A DNA stretch of 43,635 nt from Candidatus Omnitrophota bacterium. GTDB taxonomy: Bacteria > Omnitrophota > Gorgyraeia > Zapsychrales > JAHFFX01. The notes under the pieces are model-generated. The model searched no databases, was not told where the DNA came from, and saw only the letters and a list, made by a program, of their open reading frames with translations. Positions 1 to 7,570 of this stretch are shown here, in pieces. Both the position numbers and the translations under genes were made by a program. Numbering within the stretch: the stretch's first letter is position 1; each line of letters begins with the position of its first letter. The DNA lies in the NCBI GenBank assembly GCA_023247725.1, contig JAHFFW010000020.1, positions 1 through 43,635 on the forward strand, in the 5' to 3' direction.

Positions 1-1
1 G

Positions 2-79
2 AACGAGTCTACGGTTCAAAAGTATATTCAGGAGCAAGGGAAAGAGAAAGAATATCAAAAAATATATCAACAACATTAA
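2..79 (+). CDS. C-terminal fragment of an unidentified gene
   Basis: The window opens inside a possible gene. The frame starting at base 2 reads a charged, Gln-rich tail (ending KEYQKIYQQH) and stops at TAA 77-79, just before a strong hairpin. The other two forward frames are also open here (stops at 88-90 and 113-115). This frame is preferred for its plausible helical composition and for stopping just before the hairpin. No family can be recognised from 25 residues. Confidence 0.35.
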   Translation, partial: NESTVQKYIQEQGKEKEYQKIYQQH

Positions 80-90
80 CGCTTTTCTAA

Positions 91-115
91 TACCCCGTCA
101 GCTTGCTGCGGGGTA
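91..115 (+). terminator. Intergenic hairpin between convergent genes, probable terminator
   Basis: TACCCCG (91-97) pairs with CGGGGTA (109-115), and an inner CAGC/GCTG pair extends the stem. An A/T-rich stretch with a run of A then T follows. It lies between the end of the first gene and the stop of the convergent glycosyltransferase, so it could serve both. The U-tract is imperfect. Confidence 0.5.
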
Positions 116-142
116 GTTTAATAAAAAAATTTTGGAAGGACA

Positions 143-1147
143 TTACAGGATGGTTTGAAAGAAATTCTTGAACCACTGAATCGACTTTGGTAAAGACAAT
201 TCTTCCGCGCGTTGTCGGGCATTCTTGCCCATATTCTGGCAGGCATCCTTATTCTGGCTTAAGAAGCGAATGGCTTTGACATAGTCATCCGGATCCTGGC
301 AAAAAAAAGAATTCTCTTTCGAACAGTAATCCCGGATCGAGCCAACGTCCGACACGATCTGTGGTAATCCGCAGGCCAATCCAGCGACAATGGAATTGCT
401 GCCCACCGTATCCTCCAGGACCGACAAGCTGGCGTCGGCTTCTTGAAGTTTATTTAAAAGTTCAGGTTCTGGCATATACTCGTGCAGGACAACGTTGGGA
501 AGCCCTTGAAAGGTCGATTTTAAGTCCGCCATCCCGGCGCAGATATGAAAATTGACCTGGGGACATTGCAAAACGATCTGTTTTAAAACCGGCGTATTCC
601 TTAATAGCATTCCAAAAACGATCACCTTGAGTGGTTGGTCTGTCAGAGGTTTTTCTTTGGGATGATAATAATCCGTGTCCACATAATGAAAAGTTTGTTT
701 GAGTTTAGCCCCGTATCCCAATCGATCAAGGAATTTGGCCAAACTGCTGCCGTAGACCACAATGTGATCGATCAAGTCCAATGCCGAACGAATGTGATCC
801 ATTGTCCAATATTTCAAGAGAAGCCCTTCTGGCAAATGGACCAACCCCACCATGGGTTGATGCACCTTGCGCTTGCGTAAATTCAATACCAATTCTTCCT
901 GATTCGCGTTGCCAATAGGAGACAGATATTCCATCAAAAACAGACCATCGGTCCAGGGGGAGGTGAAATACGCATAATATTTGGCAAGGTCGACCGGCTT
1001 TGGGTAGTCTTTCGGCAAATTGCAAAAGCAAAAGAAGGGAAACCCCAAATTTTTTTGCAGGCATTTGGCAAAATAGCCCATTCCGGCGTGATTGTTCGCC
1101 GTGCCCGGCCAAAGATAATAAAATGCCCGAATGCGTGGACTTCTCAT
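143..1147 (-). CDS. Glycosyltransferase family 4-like protein
   Basis: A 334-residue GT-B fold glycosyltransferase, probably transferring a sugar from a nucleotide donor during surface polysaccharide or glycolipid synthesis. A glycine-rich acceptor-side loop (GTANNHAGMGYFAK) lies near the N-terminus. The donor-site region near the C-terminus reads SVLEDTVGSNSIVAGLACGLP and is followed by VSDVGSIRDY. In the usual EX7E motif the second Glu appears to be replaced by Ala (IVAGLACG instead of the common VLEAMACG), so the donor site is atypical. The frame is open upstream to 1261, but that extension translates a repeat palindrome (1206-1226). A promoter-like pair ends just before ATG 1147, which is therefore taken as the start. 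It is a monocistronic gene with no sugar-pathway neighbours, so its substrate cannot be inferred. Confidence 0.8.
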   Translation of the reverse strand: MRSPRIRAFYYLWPGTANNHAGMGYFAKCLQKNLGFPFFCFCNLPKDYPKPVDLAKYYAYFTSPWTDGLFLMEYLSPIGNANQEELVLNLRKRKVHQPMVGLVHLPEGLLLKYWTMDHIRSALDLIDHIVVYGSSLAKFLDRLGYGAKLKQTFHYVDTDYYHPKEKPLTDQPLKVIVFGMLLRNTPVLKQIVLQCPQVNFHICAGMADLKSTFQGLPNVVLHEYMPEPELLNKLQEADASLSVLEDTVGSNSIVAGLACGLPQIVSDVGSIRDYCSKENSFFCQDPDDYVKAIRFLSQNKDACQNMGKNARQRAEELSLPKSIQWFKNFFQTIL

Positions 1148-1156
1148 AATGCGTAA

Positions 1157-1185
1157 AATATACCTTATGTTCGGCGGGATTGCAA
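1157..1185 (-). promoter_or_regulatory. Candidate sigma70-type promoter for the GT4 gene
   Basis: On the minus strand TTGCAA (1185-1180), a 17-base spacer and TATATT (1162-1157). Transcription would begin within a few bases of ATG 1147, giving a nearly leaderless message. This supports 1147 over upstream starts, but the assignment rests on motif match alone. Confidence 0.35.
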
Positions 1186-1205
1186 TCGCCGCCCTTTGTA
1201 TCTCT

Positions 1206-1226
1206 CTCTCACCCCGGGGGTGAGAG
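1206..1226. repeat. Short palindrome, family 1 (CTCTCACCCC type)
   Basis: A 21-base near-perfect palindrome: arm CTCTCACCCC followed by GGGGGTGAGAG. The identical 21-mer recurs at 4476-4496 and its reverse complement at 4514-4534, all intergenic. The copies also share the flanking GGTGG/CCACC. This is the behaviour of a REP-like interspersed repeat. Confidence 0.7.
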
Positions 1227-1348
1227 GTGGCCATTTTTATTGTTATGAAAATCGCTATCAAAACCCAACCCGAAGATTTTCGTGTTCAAGAAATCGTTAA
1301 TTTTTTTAGCTTTAGATCGTCATTCGGCGTTTTTGGTGATAAATCCTG

Positions 1349-1378
1349 TTGACTTGGATGGTGCGGCCAGCTTAGAAT
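1349..1378 (+). promoter_or_regulatory. Candidate promoter for the pilT operon
   Basis: TTGACT (1349-1354), an 18-base spacer and TAGAAT (1373-1378), 27 bases before the pilT ATG. Five of six bases match the consensus in each box. No other good promoter is visible before the four-gene operon. Confidence 0.55.
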
Positions 1379-1404
1379 AGAATCCCTTTTAAAAAAGAAT
1401 TTTT

Positions 1405-2457
1405 ATGATCCGTTCCGATTTTATCCAAATCCTTGAAGCGGCAATCCAGGCGGATGCCTCCGATGTGCATCTGGTGGCTTACCATCCTCCCATTTTCCGC
1501 ATTCACGGCGAATTGATTCCTGATCATTCCGATCCACTTGAGCCTCTGGAAATGCAGAGGCTGCTTTATTCCATTCTCACGGATAAACAAAAAGCAACCT
1601 TTGAAGAAACTTGGGAAGTGGAATTTTCCTATTTTGTTTCGAAGGATTTTCATTACCGCGTCAACATTCATCGGGAAAAAGGTCACGCGGCAGCCACCGT
1701 GCGCATCATGCCGACGCAGATTCGCACGACCCTCGAATTGGGTTTGCCACCCAGCGTCGTGCAGCTGGCCCGTAAACGCAATGGGCTCATCATGGTGACC
1801 GGCACTGCTGGCAGTGGAAAGACAACGTCCTTGACCGCGATGGTCAACATCATCAATAATGAGCGCAAATGCAAGATCATAACGATCGAAGATCCCATTG
1901 AATACGTTTATAAATCCAACAAGAGTCTCATTATCCAAAGGGAAGTTGGCTCCGATACCTTGTCGTTTACCAACGCCCTGAAATTTGCGTTGCGCCAGGA
2001 TCCGGATGTGGTCGTGATCGGTGAAATCCGTGACCTCGAATCGATTTCCATGGCCTTGACAACGGCGGAGACCGGCCATTTGGTACTGACGACGTTGCAC
2101 GCCGCGAGTGCCGTCGAATCGATCAACCGGATCATTGACGTTTATCCCGCTGGCAAACAGGAGCAGATCCGGGTTCAATTGGCTGATTGCCTTTTGGCCG
2201 TCATTGGTCAAAACCTTCTTCCCCGGCGAGAAATGCTGGGCCGGGTCTTGACGTGCGAGATTTTGGTGGGAACCCTTTCGGTCCGCAACATGATCCGCCG
2301 CGGCGCTTTATCCGAAATCCGAGGTCATATGGAGGCCGGCGCGGATGAAGGCATGCAAACATTGGAACAATCTCTTTCAGCGCTTGTGCATGAGGGTCTC
2401 GTCACCAAAGAAACGGCCTTGAAATACGCCCGCCATTCCAAATTGCTGCAGTGCTAA
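1405..2457 (+). CDS. pilT: Type IV pilus retraction-type ATPase PilT
   Basis: A 350-residue secretion/pilus ATPase of the PilT/VirB11 superfamily. PilT hexamers at the cytoplasmic base of type IV pili use ATP hydrolysis to depolymerise pilin, driving twitching motility. The Walker A motif GTAGSGKT is at about residues 133-140. The Asp box IEDPIEY follows near 161-167, Walker B (DPDVVVIGEIRD) near 199-210, and the His box TGHLVLTTLH near 223-232. Length and the N-terminal PAS-like region (SDVHLVAYHPPIFRIHGEL) fit PilT rather than the longer PilB. No other pilus gene lies nearby. The message continues after 15 bases into a LemA-like gene. No strong Shine-Dalgarno sequence precedes the ATG, which lies in an A/T-rich leader. 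Confidence 0.9.
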   Translation: MIRSDFIQILEAAIQADASDVHLVAYHPPIFRIHGELIPDHSDPLEPLEMQRLLYSILTDKQKATFEETWEVEFSYFVSKDFHYRVNIHREKGHAAATVRIMPTQIRTTLELGLPPSVVQLARKRNGLIMVTGTAGSGKTTSLTAMVNIINNERKCKIITIEDPIEYVYKSNKSLIIQREVGSDTLSFTNALKFALRQDPDVVVIGEIRDLESISMALTTAETGHLVLTTLHAASAVESINRIIDVYPAGKQEQIRVQLADCLLAVIGQNLLPRREMLGRVLTCEILVGTLSVRNMIRRGALSEIRGHMEAGADEGMQTLEQSLSALVHEGLVTKETALKYARHSKLLQC

Positions 2458-2472
2458 GGATCTTCATTCAAA

Positions 2473-2973
2473 ATGATTTGGATCATCCTTTTGTTAGCGA
2501 CGATCCCGGTCGTCCACGTCATCCAGAGTGGCATCATTAAGGAACGGCTCACGAAGGTCAATCAAGTGTTGGCCCCAATGGACGCCCAGTTCCAAAGGCG
2601 ATTAAATTTGATACCGGATTTGGTTGCCTTGCTCAGTATCCCCTTGCAATCGGCGGATCTTTTGGCGGAATTGACGAAGCTCCGCAATAAATCGATTTCG
2701 CCTTTTCTGGCCGAAGAAGAGAAGATCAGTTTGGATAAAAAGCTTTCGCAGGTCTTAAAGGAAACCCTGGAGGCGGCTGATCAAGTCCCCGCGATTACCA
2801 CCCACTCGCGTTTTCGGCAGCTGCACAACCTTTTCTATGACATCGAGGCTCAACTTGGCCAATTGCGATCAGCCTATAATGAAGCGGCGAAAGAATTCAA
2901 CGCCTCTTTTCGAAATTTTCCAACCAATGTCTTCGTATCGCTGATGAATTTGAAGGAAAAGGTGCTTTTTTGA
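2473..2973 (+). CDS. LemA-like membrane-anchored protein
   Basis: A 166-residue protein with one N-terminal membrane segment (IWIILLLATIPVVHVI) followed by a helical domain. The closing signature, AYNEAAKEFN then a few residues to FPTNVF, matches the LemA family pattern (YN-x-A-x3-N and FP-x-N), as does the helical middle region. LemA proteins are N-out membrane proteins of unclear biochemical role. This copy is divergent in its first half. It sits 15 bases after pilT and 37 bases before a two-helix membrane protein, and LemA genes often precede another membrane protein gene, so the two may work together. Confidence 0.72.
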   Translation: MIWIILLLATIPVVHVIQSGIIKERLTKVNQVLAPMDAQFQRRLNLIPDLVALLSIPLQSADLLAELTKLRNKSISPFLAEEEKISLDKKLSQVLKETLEAADQVPAITTHSRFRQLHNLFYDIEAQLGQLRSAYNEAAKEFNASFRNFPTNVFVSLMNLKEKVLF

Positions 2974-3010
2974 CATTCGCGTGTCGTAAAGGCAAACCTT
3001 ATCTTTTCAA

Positions 3011-3952
3011 ATGAAGAATCTGATTCGAAATACCCGGAATGTTCTGCTATTAAAAAAGATCACCTTCATTCTGCTTTTTACTTGTTTTGTTTCGGTCATT
3101 GGCAATCTGACCATCCTGTTCGTTGAGGCCACGCCGTTTCGTCGCGTTATCTTAGTCAGTTTTGTCGTTTGTTTGCTCTGCCTTTATATTGTTCTGCGGA
3201 AAATCCTTTTCGATCTTCCCCGGCACTTCTTTAAAGAATCCAGGGTAAGCCCGTCGGCCCAATTGGCCTTGAACAATGCCGTCGGACCAGCACCATGGTA
3301 TTGGAAAACATTTCCTTCGATCCAAGGAAGCCAAAAGAATAAATATGGATGGAATTACCACGGCAGTCGTGGCAAGCATGCTTACCTGGTTTCGTTGTCC
3401 TGCCCCGGCGATTCCGAAAACATCAAATTGGTCGTCAATACTTACACCCGGGCTTTTTTTGTCCCACCGCACTACGTCGGTTTATGGTTCATGGATAAGA
3501 CCAACATCAAAATCCTTTGTTTCGATCCAGATAAAATGCCGAGCTTTATTTTGGAGGAACTCCCGGAGGATTTTCGCCGGTCGAAAGAGGCTTTTTATAG
3601 CCTGGGTACGCCCGTGTGTTCTGTGGGAATCCCTCGATCTTTGCAGGAGGGCGAGCATGAATTGCGTTTTCCCGTCCCATTGCAACTTTTGGAGGAAATT
3701 TTTTTGGTTATTCCTTACGCTCAAGGCCAAGCGGCCTACGCAAATTTTGCGATTTATCCGCAAAATGGCAAAGTCATGGTGATGCCGCAAAAGTGGTTTA
3801 CCAAAGAAAGTTTTGATTTAGGATATGAATGGATCACCCGCATCACCCGCGATCCTCAAACCGGAATCCTGTATGGGGATGGAGTTCGGATTGGAATCTT
3901 TGAATTGACGCCAGATGGTTGTCAGATCGCGCGGTGGGTGGGGGTTTCCTAA
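3011..3952 (+). CDS. Membrane protein of unknown function, two N-terminal helices
   Basis: A 313-residue protein I do not recognise. Two hydrophobic helices (about residues 15-38 and 45-64) are followed by a soluble domain of about 240 residues. This domain contains an aromatic/Gly-rich stretch (WYWKTFP, YGWNYHGSRGKH) and ends in alternating beta-type sequence. The layout resembles partner proteins often encoded beside LemA (membrane anchor plus large cytoplasmic or surface domain), but no catalytic motif is visible. It follows the LemA-like gene by 37 bases and precedes the YHS gene by 29 bases, so it is likely co-transcribed. Confidence 0.7.
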   Translation: MKNLIRNTRNVLLLKKITFILLFTCFVSVIGNLTILFVEATPFRRVILVSFVVCLLCLYIVLRKILFDLPRHFFKESRVSPSAQLALNNAVGPAPWYWKTFPSIQGSQKNKYGWNYHGSRGKHAYLVSLSCPGDSENIKLVVNTYTRAFFVPPHYVGLWFMDKTNIKILCFDPDKMPSFILEELPEDFRRSKEAFYSLGTPVCSVGIPRSLQEGEHELRFPVPLQLLEEIFLVIPYAQGQAAYANFAIYPQNGKVMVMPQKWFTKESFDLGYEWITRITRDPQTGILYGDGVRIGIFELTPDGCQIARWVGVS

Positions 3953-3981
3953 AAATTGTAAGATGAGATAAGGAGGTCAAG

Positions 3982-4443
3982 ATGTTCAAGGGATTTAAAA
4001 GAAGCGGACTGATGGCGGGATTGGGGATTTTATTTTGGGTGTCTTTAGTATCGGCGAAAACTTACCTGACCGATTCCAATCGCCTGGCGCTCAAAGGCTA
4101 TGATCCGGTCGTGTATTTTGAGGAAAACCGGACGAGTCCCGGCAGTGAATATTATCAATATGAATGGAGCGGGGCGAAATGGTACTTTACCAGCGCCGGA
4201 AATAAACAAAAATTTTTGGCGAGCCCCGAGAAGTATGCCCCCCAATATGGCGGTTATTGCGCCTACGATATGCGGCAGGGAACAAAAACCGAAACCGATC
4301 CGGAGGCCTGGGTTATTGCGGACGACAAGCTGTATTTATTTCACAATAGCACCGTCAAGGCAGAGTGGGATAAAAACCGTGAGGACAATATCAAATCCGC
4401 CAATGAGAAATGGCTTGCCATGACCAAAGAGGGAAAGACTTAA
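3982..4443 (+). CDS. Secreted YHS-domain protein
   Basis: A 153-residue protein with an N-terminal signal peptide (hydrophobic core LMAGLGILFWVSLVSA). A YHS-type domain follows, with the typical LALKGYDPVVYF, WYFTSAGNKQKFLASPEKYAPQYGGYCAYDM and DPEAWVIADDKLYLF segments. YHS domains are thought to bind metal; periplasmic versions accompany metal handling or redox proteins. Here the family Cys is present in GGYCAYDM. A strong ribosome site (AAGGAGG, 3971-3977) precedes the ATG. It is the last gene of the pilT operon, and a double palindrome follows. Confidence 0.85.
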   Translation: MFKGFKRSGLMAGLGILFWVSLVSAKTYLTDSNRLALKGYDPVVYFEENRTSPGSEYYQYEWSGAKWYFTSAGNKQKFLASPEKYAPQYGGYCAYDMRQGTKTETDPEAWVIADDKLYLFHNSTVKAEWDKNREDNIKSANEKWLAMTKEGKT

Positions 4444-4470
4444 AACAGTCTGAAGGGGACAGTCGCTTTG

Positions 4471-4540
4471 TCCACCTCTCACCCCGGGGGTGAGAGAAGG
4501 GCCTAAAAAGATCCTCTCACCCCCGGGGTGAGAGGTGGAC
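4471..4540. repeat. Two inverted family-1 palindromes (BIME-like), likely two-way terminator
   Basis: Two copies of the 21-base family-1 palindrome (4476-4496 and 4514-4534) lie head to head, separated by 17 bases. The flanking CCACC and GGTGG extend them into a 70-base inverted repeat. Each copy can form its own hairpin, or the whole can fold into one long stem. It sits between the convergent YHS and DedA genes, where a two-way terminator would be expected. The arrangement mirrors the paired REP units (BIMEs) of enterobacteria, although the sequence is different. Confidence 0.8.
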
Positions 4541-4549
4541 CCATTGATT

Positions 4550-5194
4550 TTATGATGAAGCGTTCCGTCGATGGCGAAAGAATTCAACCAACCCCGGCAC
4601 CAGTGATAGGACGATGATCGCGAGGATGACAAAAGAGAAATTCTTTTTGACAATTGGTAGATTACCAAAGAAATATCCACCCATAATGAAGATTAAGACC
4701 CACAATCCTCCTCCGATCACATTATAGAGAAGGAATCGTCTGTAGTTCATGCTTCCTGCCCCTGCCAAAAAAGGCGCGAAGGTCCGGATGATGGGCAGAA
4801 AACGCGCCAGGATAATTGTCTTGCCACCATGCCTCTCAAAGAACTGATGGGTCCTTTCTAAGTATTCTGGTTTTAAAAAACGGATCCTTTCTCCGCGAAA
4901 GATCCGGGGCGCCAATAAATGCCCGATTCCATAATTGAGGGTATCGCCCAAGATCGCCGCGCCACTTAATAAAAGGATGACCCAGGTATGCTCCAGCGAA
5001 CCCTTGGCGCACAGCGTCCCAGCGACAAAGAGCAAGGAATCTCCGGGCAGAAAGGGAGTGATGACCAAACCGGTTTCGAAGAAGACAATGAGGAAAAGAA
5101 AAAGATAAGTCCATGTCCCGTAGTTTTGGATGGCCGCGCTTAAGTGGTCATCCAGATGCAGAAAAGATTGTCCCAGCTGAATAATGAAGTCCAA
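4550..5194 (-). CDS. DedA/SNARE-associated family membrane protein
   Basis: A 214-residue inner-membrane protein of the DedA family, which includes undecaprenyl-phosphate and phospholipid flippases. The signature ETGLVITPFLPGDSLLFVAG is followed by GDTLNYGIGHL, by GKTIILARFLPIIRTFAPFLAG with its conserved Arg residues, and by the GGGLWV segment. No ATG lies at the family start. A TTG at 5194 with AGGA five bases upstream yields DFIIQLGQSFLHLDDHLSAAI, matching the usual DedA N-terminus and length. The frame stays open to 5305, but that extension translates a repeat palindrome (5235-5266), so it is rejected. The gene converges on the YHS gene and diverges from the TSUP exporter. Confidence 0.88.
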   Translation of the reverse strand: MDFIIQLGQSFLHLDDHLSAAIQNYGTWTYLFLFLIVFFETGLVITPFLPGDSLLFVAGTLCAKGSLEHTWVILLLSGAAILGDTLNYGIGHLLAPRIFRGERIRFLKPEYLERTHQFFERHGGKTIILARFLPIIRTFAPFLAGAGSMNYRRFLLYNVIGGGLWVLIFIMGGYFFGNLPIVKKNFSFVILAIIVLSLVPGLVEFFRHRRNASS

Positions 5195-5234
5195 AGAGAT
5201 CCTGGTTATGGACGATTCTTCCTCTAATTTTTTT

Positions 5235-5266
5235 CGCCCTGCCGTGAGCGGGGCTTCGCAGCAATA
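5235..5266. repeat. Short palindrome, family 2 (CGCCC-GCGGGG type)
   Basis: A 32-base copy of a short repeat also found at 21036-21066 (one mismatch and one single-base indel). It reads CGCCCTGCCGTGAGCGGGG then CTTCGCAGCAATA. CCCTGCCGTGAGCGGGG can form an imperfect hairpin. It sits in the 5' region of the DedA gene, before its TTG start. Confidence 0.6.
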
Positions 5267-5351
5267 TTCTCGAGCAGAATAATTGCTCCGAAGCAAAAGC
5301 AACATTCCTATTGCTTTTGTGCAGGAGAATAATGTGAATACACAGATTATT

Positions 5352-5381
5352 TTGACTTATGTTATCATTCGAAGGTATCAT
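5352..5381 (+). promoter_or_regulatory. Candidate promoter for the TSUP exporter gene
   Basis: TTGACT (5352-5357), an 18-base spacer and TATCAT (5376-5381). Transcription would start about 17 bases before ATG 5405, leaving a very short leader without a clear ribosome site. Confidence 0.5.
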
Positions 5382-5404
5382 GTCCATCAAAAAGTGGACT
5401 TCTT

Positions 5405-6178
5405 ATGGAATATTTTTTTATTCCCTTAACGGCATTATTGGCTTCGGGCCTGACGCTTTTTTCGGGTTTTGGGCTGGGCACTATTTTAATGCCAGTCTTT
5501 GCAGTTTTCTTCCCGGTGGAAGTGGCGGTAGCGTTAACGGCGATTGTGCATTTTTTGAATAATCTGTTTAAACTGTGGCTGGTAGGCAGACAAGCAAAAA
5601 GGATCATCATCATTCAATTTGGTTTACCCGCCATGGTCGCGGCGATTCTGGGAGCGATGGCGCTTCATCGTTTGGAAGGCCTGTCAGATTGGGGGAGGTA
5701 TCATCTTGGATCCCGGGAGTTTCATATGACTCCCATCAAGGTCATCATGGCCGTTCTGATCATGGCCTTTGTTGTCCTGGAGCTGAGCTCTCGCTGGCGA
5801 AAACTGGCGTTTGACCGAAGGCATCTGCTCTGGGGAGGCCTTTTAAGCGGGTTCTTCGGTGGACTTTCTGGTCATCAGGGAGCGTTACGCAGCGCATTTT
5901 TGATTAAGTGGGGGCTCACCAAGGAAGAGTTTATCTCGACGGGCGTGGTCATCGCCTGCCTCGTTGACGTGGCGCGAATGTTTGTTTACGCTCATAATTT
6001 TCCGAGTATTGAATGGAAACTTCAAACCCCCTTGCTCAGTCTATCGGTTTTGGCTGCATTTTTGGGTGCTTGGATTGGGAATCAATTGGTTAAGAAGGTG
6101 ACGTTGCGGTGGATCCATATCCTCGTTTCTTTTCTTTTAAGTGTGATTGCCTTAGGGTTGGGTTTTGGTTTGATTTAA
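5405..6178 (+). CDS. TSUP-family (TauE/SafE) anion exporter
   Basis: A 257-residue multi-helix inner-membrane protein of the TSUP family (formerly DUF81), whose members export sulfite, sulfoacetate or related organic anions. Two homologous halves are visible. The first carries SGFGLGTILMPVFAVFFPVEVAVALTAIVHFLNNLFK. The second carries GGLLSGFFGGLSGHQGALRSAFLIKWGL, the diagnostic repeated Gly-rich loop. At least seven hydrophobic stretches can be counted. The gene stands alone behind its own promoter, so the substrate cannot be deduced from neighbours. Confidence 0.88.
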   Translation: MEYFFIPLTALLASGLTLFSGFGLGTILMPVFAVFFPVEVAVALTAIVHFLNNLFKLWLVGRQAKRIIIIQFGLPAMVAAILGAMALHRLEGLSDWGRYHLGSREFHMTPIKVIMAVLIMAFVVLELSSRWRKLAFDRRHLLWGGLLSGFFGGLSGHQGALRSAFLIKWGLTKEEFISTGVVIACLVDVARMFVYAHNFPSIEWKLQTPLLSLSVLAAFLGAWIGNQLVKKVTLRWIHILVSFLLSVIALGLGFGLI

Positions 6179-6191
6179 GTCGATTCCCCAT

Positions 6192-6220
6192 TTGACACTG
6201 CCGGAGGCTTCGATTATGAT
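6192..6220 (+). promoter_or_regulatory. Strong sigma70-like promoter
   Basis: A perfect TTGACA (6192-6197), a 17-base spacer and TATGAT (6215-6220). It lies 45 bases before the NTF2-like gene and may drive the following uppP-tolC-RND genes as well. Confidence 0.7.
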
Positions 6221-6265
6221 ACTTTCCACTTAACTTTTGGGTGTCTTTATTGAGGAGGAAATCAC

Positions 6266-6697
6266 ATGGCCCAATCGGTCTCACCGAATCCGGAAGAATG
6301 GTCAAAAGAACAAAAGGAATTATGGCAGGAATTGGACCGGCACTGGGAACTCTTGACGCAGGCCAAGGTCAATGAATTTCTAGAGTATATCCATCCGGAA
6401 TTTCGTGGATTCGGCCATGAAAGTCCATTGATGATTGACAAGAAATGGCTGGCGAAGTGGGTCGGGTTTTGGTGCGAAACAACCCGTTTCCCTATCCATT
6501 ATGTGAGTCCCATCAGCTGTGGGATTTTTGGCAACATCGGCATCCTGCAATATTATTTGTTCACGATCGAGAAAAATGTGGAAGGCGCCGGCCGGTCGGT
6601 GCGCCGCTACACCATGACCTGGATGAAGGAAAACGGCCGATGGCACGTCATTGCCAGCCATAATAATGTGGCCACCGAACAGGTCAGAGGCCGATAG
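6266..6697 (+). CDS. NTF2-like (SnoaL/DUF4440-type) protein
   Basis: A 143-residue cytoplasmic protein with no signal peptide. It has the pattern of the NTF2-like superfamily: an N-terminal helix region (LWQELDRHWELLTQAKVNEFLEYIHPEF), a central part, and a C-terminal sheet ending in RYTMTWMKENGRWHVIASHNN. The last segment is the typical DUF4440/SnoaL ending, in which a Trp-containing strand closes the cone-shaped pocket. Members include small enzymes and ligand-binding proteins, so no reaction can be named. A strong ribosome site (GAGGAGG, 6252-6258) precedes the ATG. The next gene, uppP, starts 90 bases downstream. Confidence 0.75.
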   Translation: MAQSVSPNPEEWSKEQKELWQELDRHWELLTQAKVNEFLEYIHPEFRGFGHESPLMIDKKWLAKWVGFWCETTRFPIHYVSPISCGIFGNIGILQYYLFTIEKNVEGAGRSVRRYTMTWMKENGRWHVIASHNNVATEQVRGR

Positions 6698-6787
6698 TCC
6701 AATTTTGTTTGCAAATTTATCTTGTCTTGGCAATACCTCTCTCCCTTTTGACGCCTCCCCTTGAAATTGAAAGGAGAAGTAATCGCT

Positions 6788-7570
6788 ATGGAACCATTTC
6801 AAGCGTTCATTCTGGGAGTGGTCGAGGGCGTGACCGAATTCTTGCCCATTTCTTCGACGGGTCATCTTATTTTAGTCTCCAGGCTGTTAGGAATCGAACC
6901 CACCGAATTTCTTAAGACATTTGAAATCTCCATCCAATTGGGCGCCATTCTGGCGGTGGTGGTGCTTTATGGACGCTCGCGTTTGTGTCAGGGGCCGATC
7001 CTGGGACGGGTCTTGGCCGCTTTCTTGCCGACGGCAATCCTGGGATTTTTGTTATACCGCCTCATCAAGAAATACCTTTTGGCGGATTATATCCTGGTGA
7101 CGTGGACTTTATGTCTGGGAGGTTTATTGCTGATCTTCTTTGAAATTTGGCATCGCGAAAGAAATGAAACGATTGAAGAGATCCGACAAATGACTTTCAA
7201 GCAGGCCATCGGAATTGGTTTTTTTCAGGCCCTCGCCCTGATCCCCGGCGTCTCTCGCGCTGCGGCAACCATCGTCGGAGGTTTATTGCTGGGAATGAAA
7301 CGAAAAACGATCGTCGAATTTTCCTTCCTCTTGGCAGTTCCCACCATGGCCGCAGCGACAGGCCTCGATCTGTATAAGAACTGGAATCTATTGAACTACC
7401 ACCAAATTTTTATCTTGGCATTGGGCGCCGTCACCGCTTTTGTGATGGCTATCCTTAGTATCAAATTCTTGCTGTATTTTGTCCGGAATCACACCTTTAT
7501 TTCTTTTGGTATTTACCGGATTCTGGCCGCTGCCTTGTTCGCCTATTTATTTGGATCGGCACTAAAATGA
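6788..7570 (+). CDS. uppP: Undecaprenyl-diphosphatase UppP (BacA)
   Basis: A 260-residue inner-membrane phosphatase that recycles undecaprenyl diphosphate to the monophosphate carrier used for peptidoglycan and surface polysaccharides, and gives bacitracin resistance when overexpressed. Motif 1, EGVTEFLPISSTGHLIL, is at residues 15-31. Motif 2 reads IPGVSRAAATIVGGLLLGM, with Ala-Ala where Ser-Gly is common. The frame extends to 6761, but ATG 6788 has a good AAAGGAGAA ribosome site (6771-6779) and gives the usual N-terminus (MEPFQAFILG). The stop overlaps the tolC-like start (ATGA), indicating translational coupling with the efflux genes, an unusual partnership. Confidence 0.93.
   Translation: MEPFQAFILGVVEGVTEFLPISSTGHLILVSRLLGIEPTEFLKTFEISIQLGAILAVVVLYGRSRLCQGPILGRVLAAFLPTAILGFLLYRLIKKYLLADYILVTWTLCLGGLLLIFFEIWHRERNETIEEIRQMTFKQAIGIGFFQALALIPGVSRAAATIVGGLLLGMKRKTIVEFSFLLAVPTMAAATGLDLYKNWNLLNYHQIFILALGAVTAFVMAILSIKFLLYFVRNHTFISFGIYRILAAALFAYLFGSALK

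Noticed and set aside
361-880. Open frames on the + strand opposite the GT4 gene
   Set aside because: They are antisense shadows of a clear glycosyltransferase and show no family motifs or ribosome sites.
1405-2457. PilB extension ATPase or GspE
   Set aside because: Length (350 residues) and the absence of the long N-terminal domain and Cys4 zinc motif favour PilT.
4471-4540. CRISPR-like repeat pair
   Set aside because: Only two copies in opposite orientation, palindromic and with a 17-base spacer; no cas genes are present.
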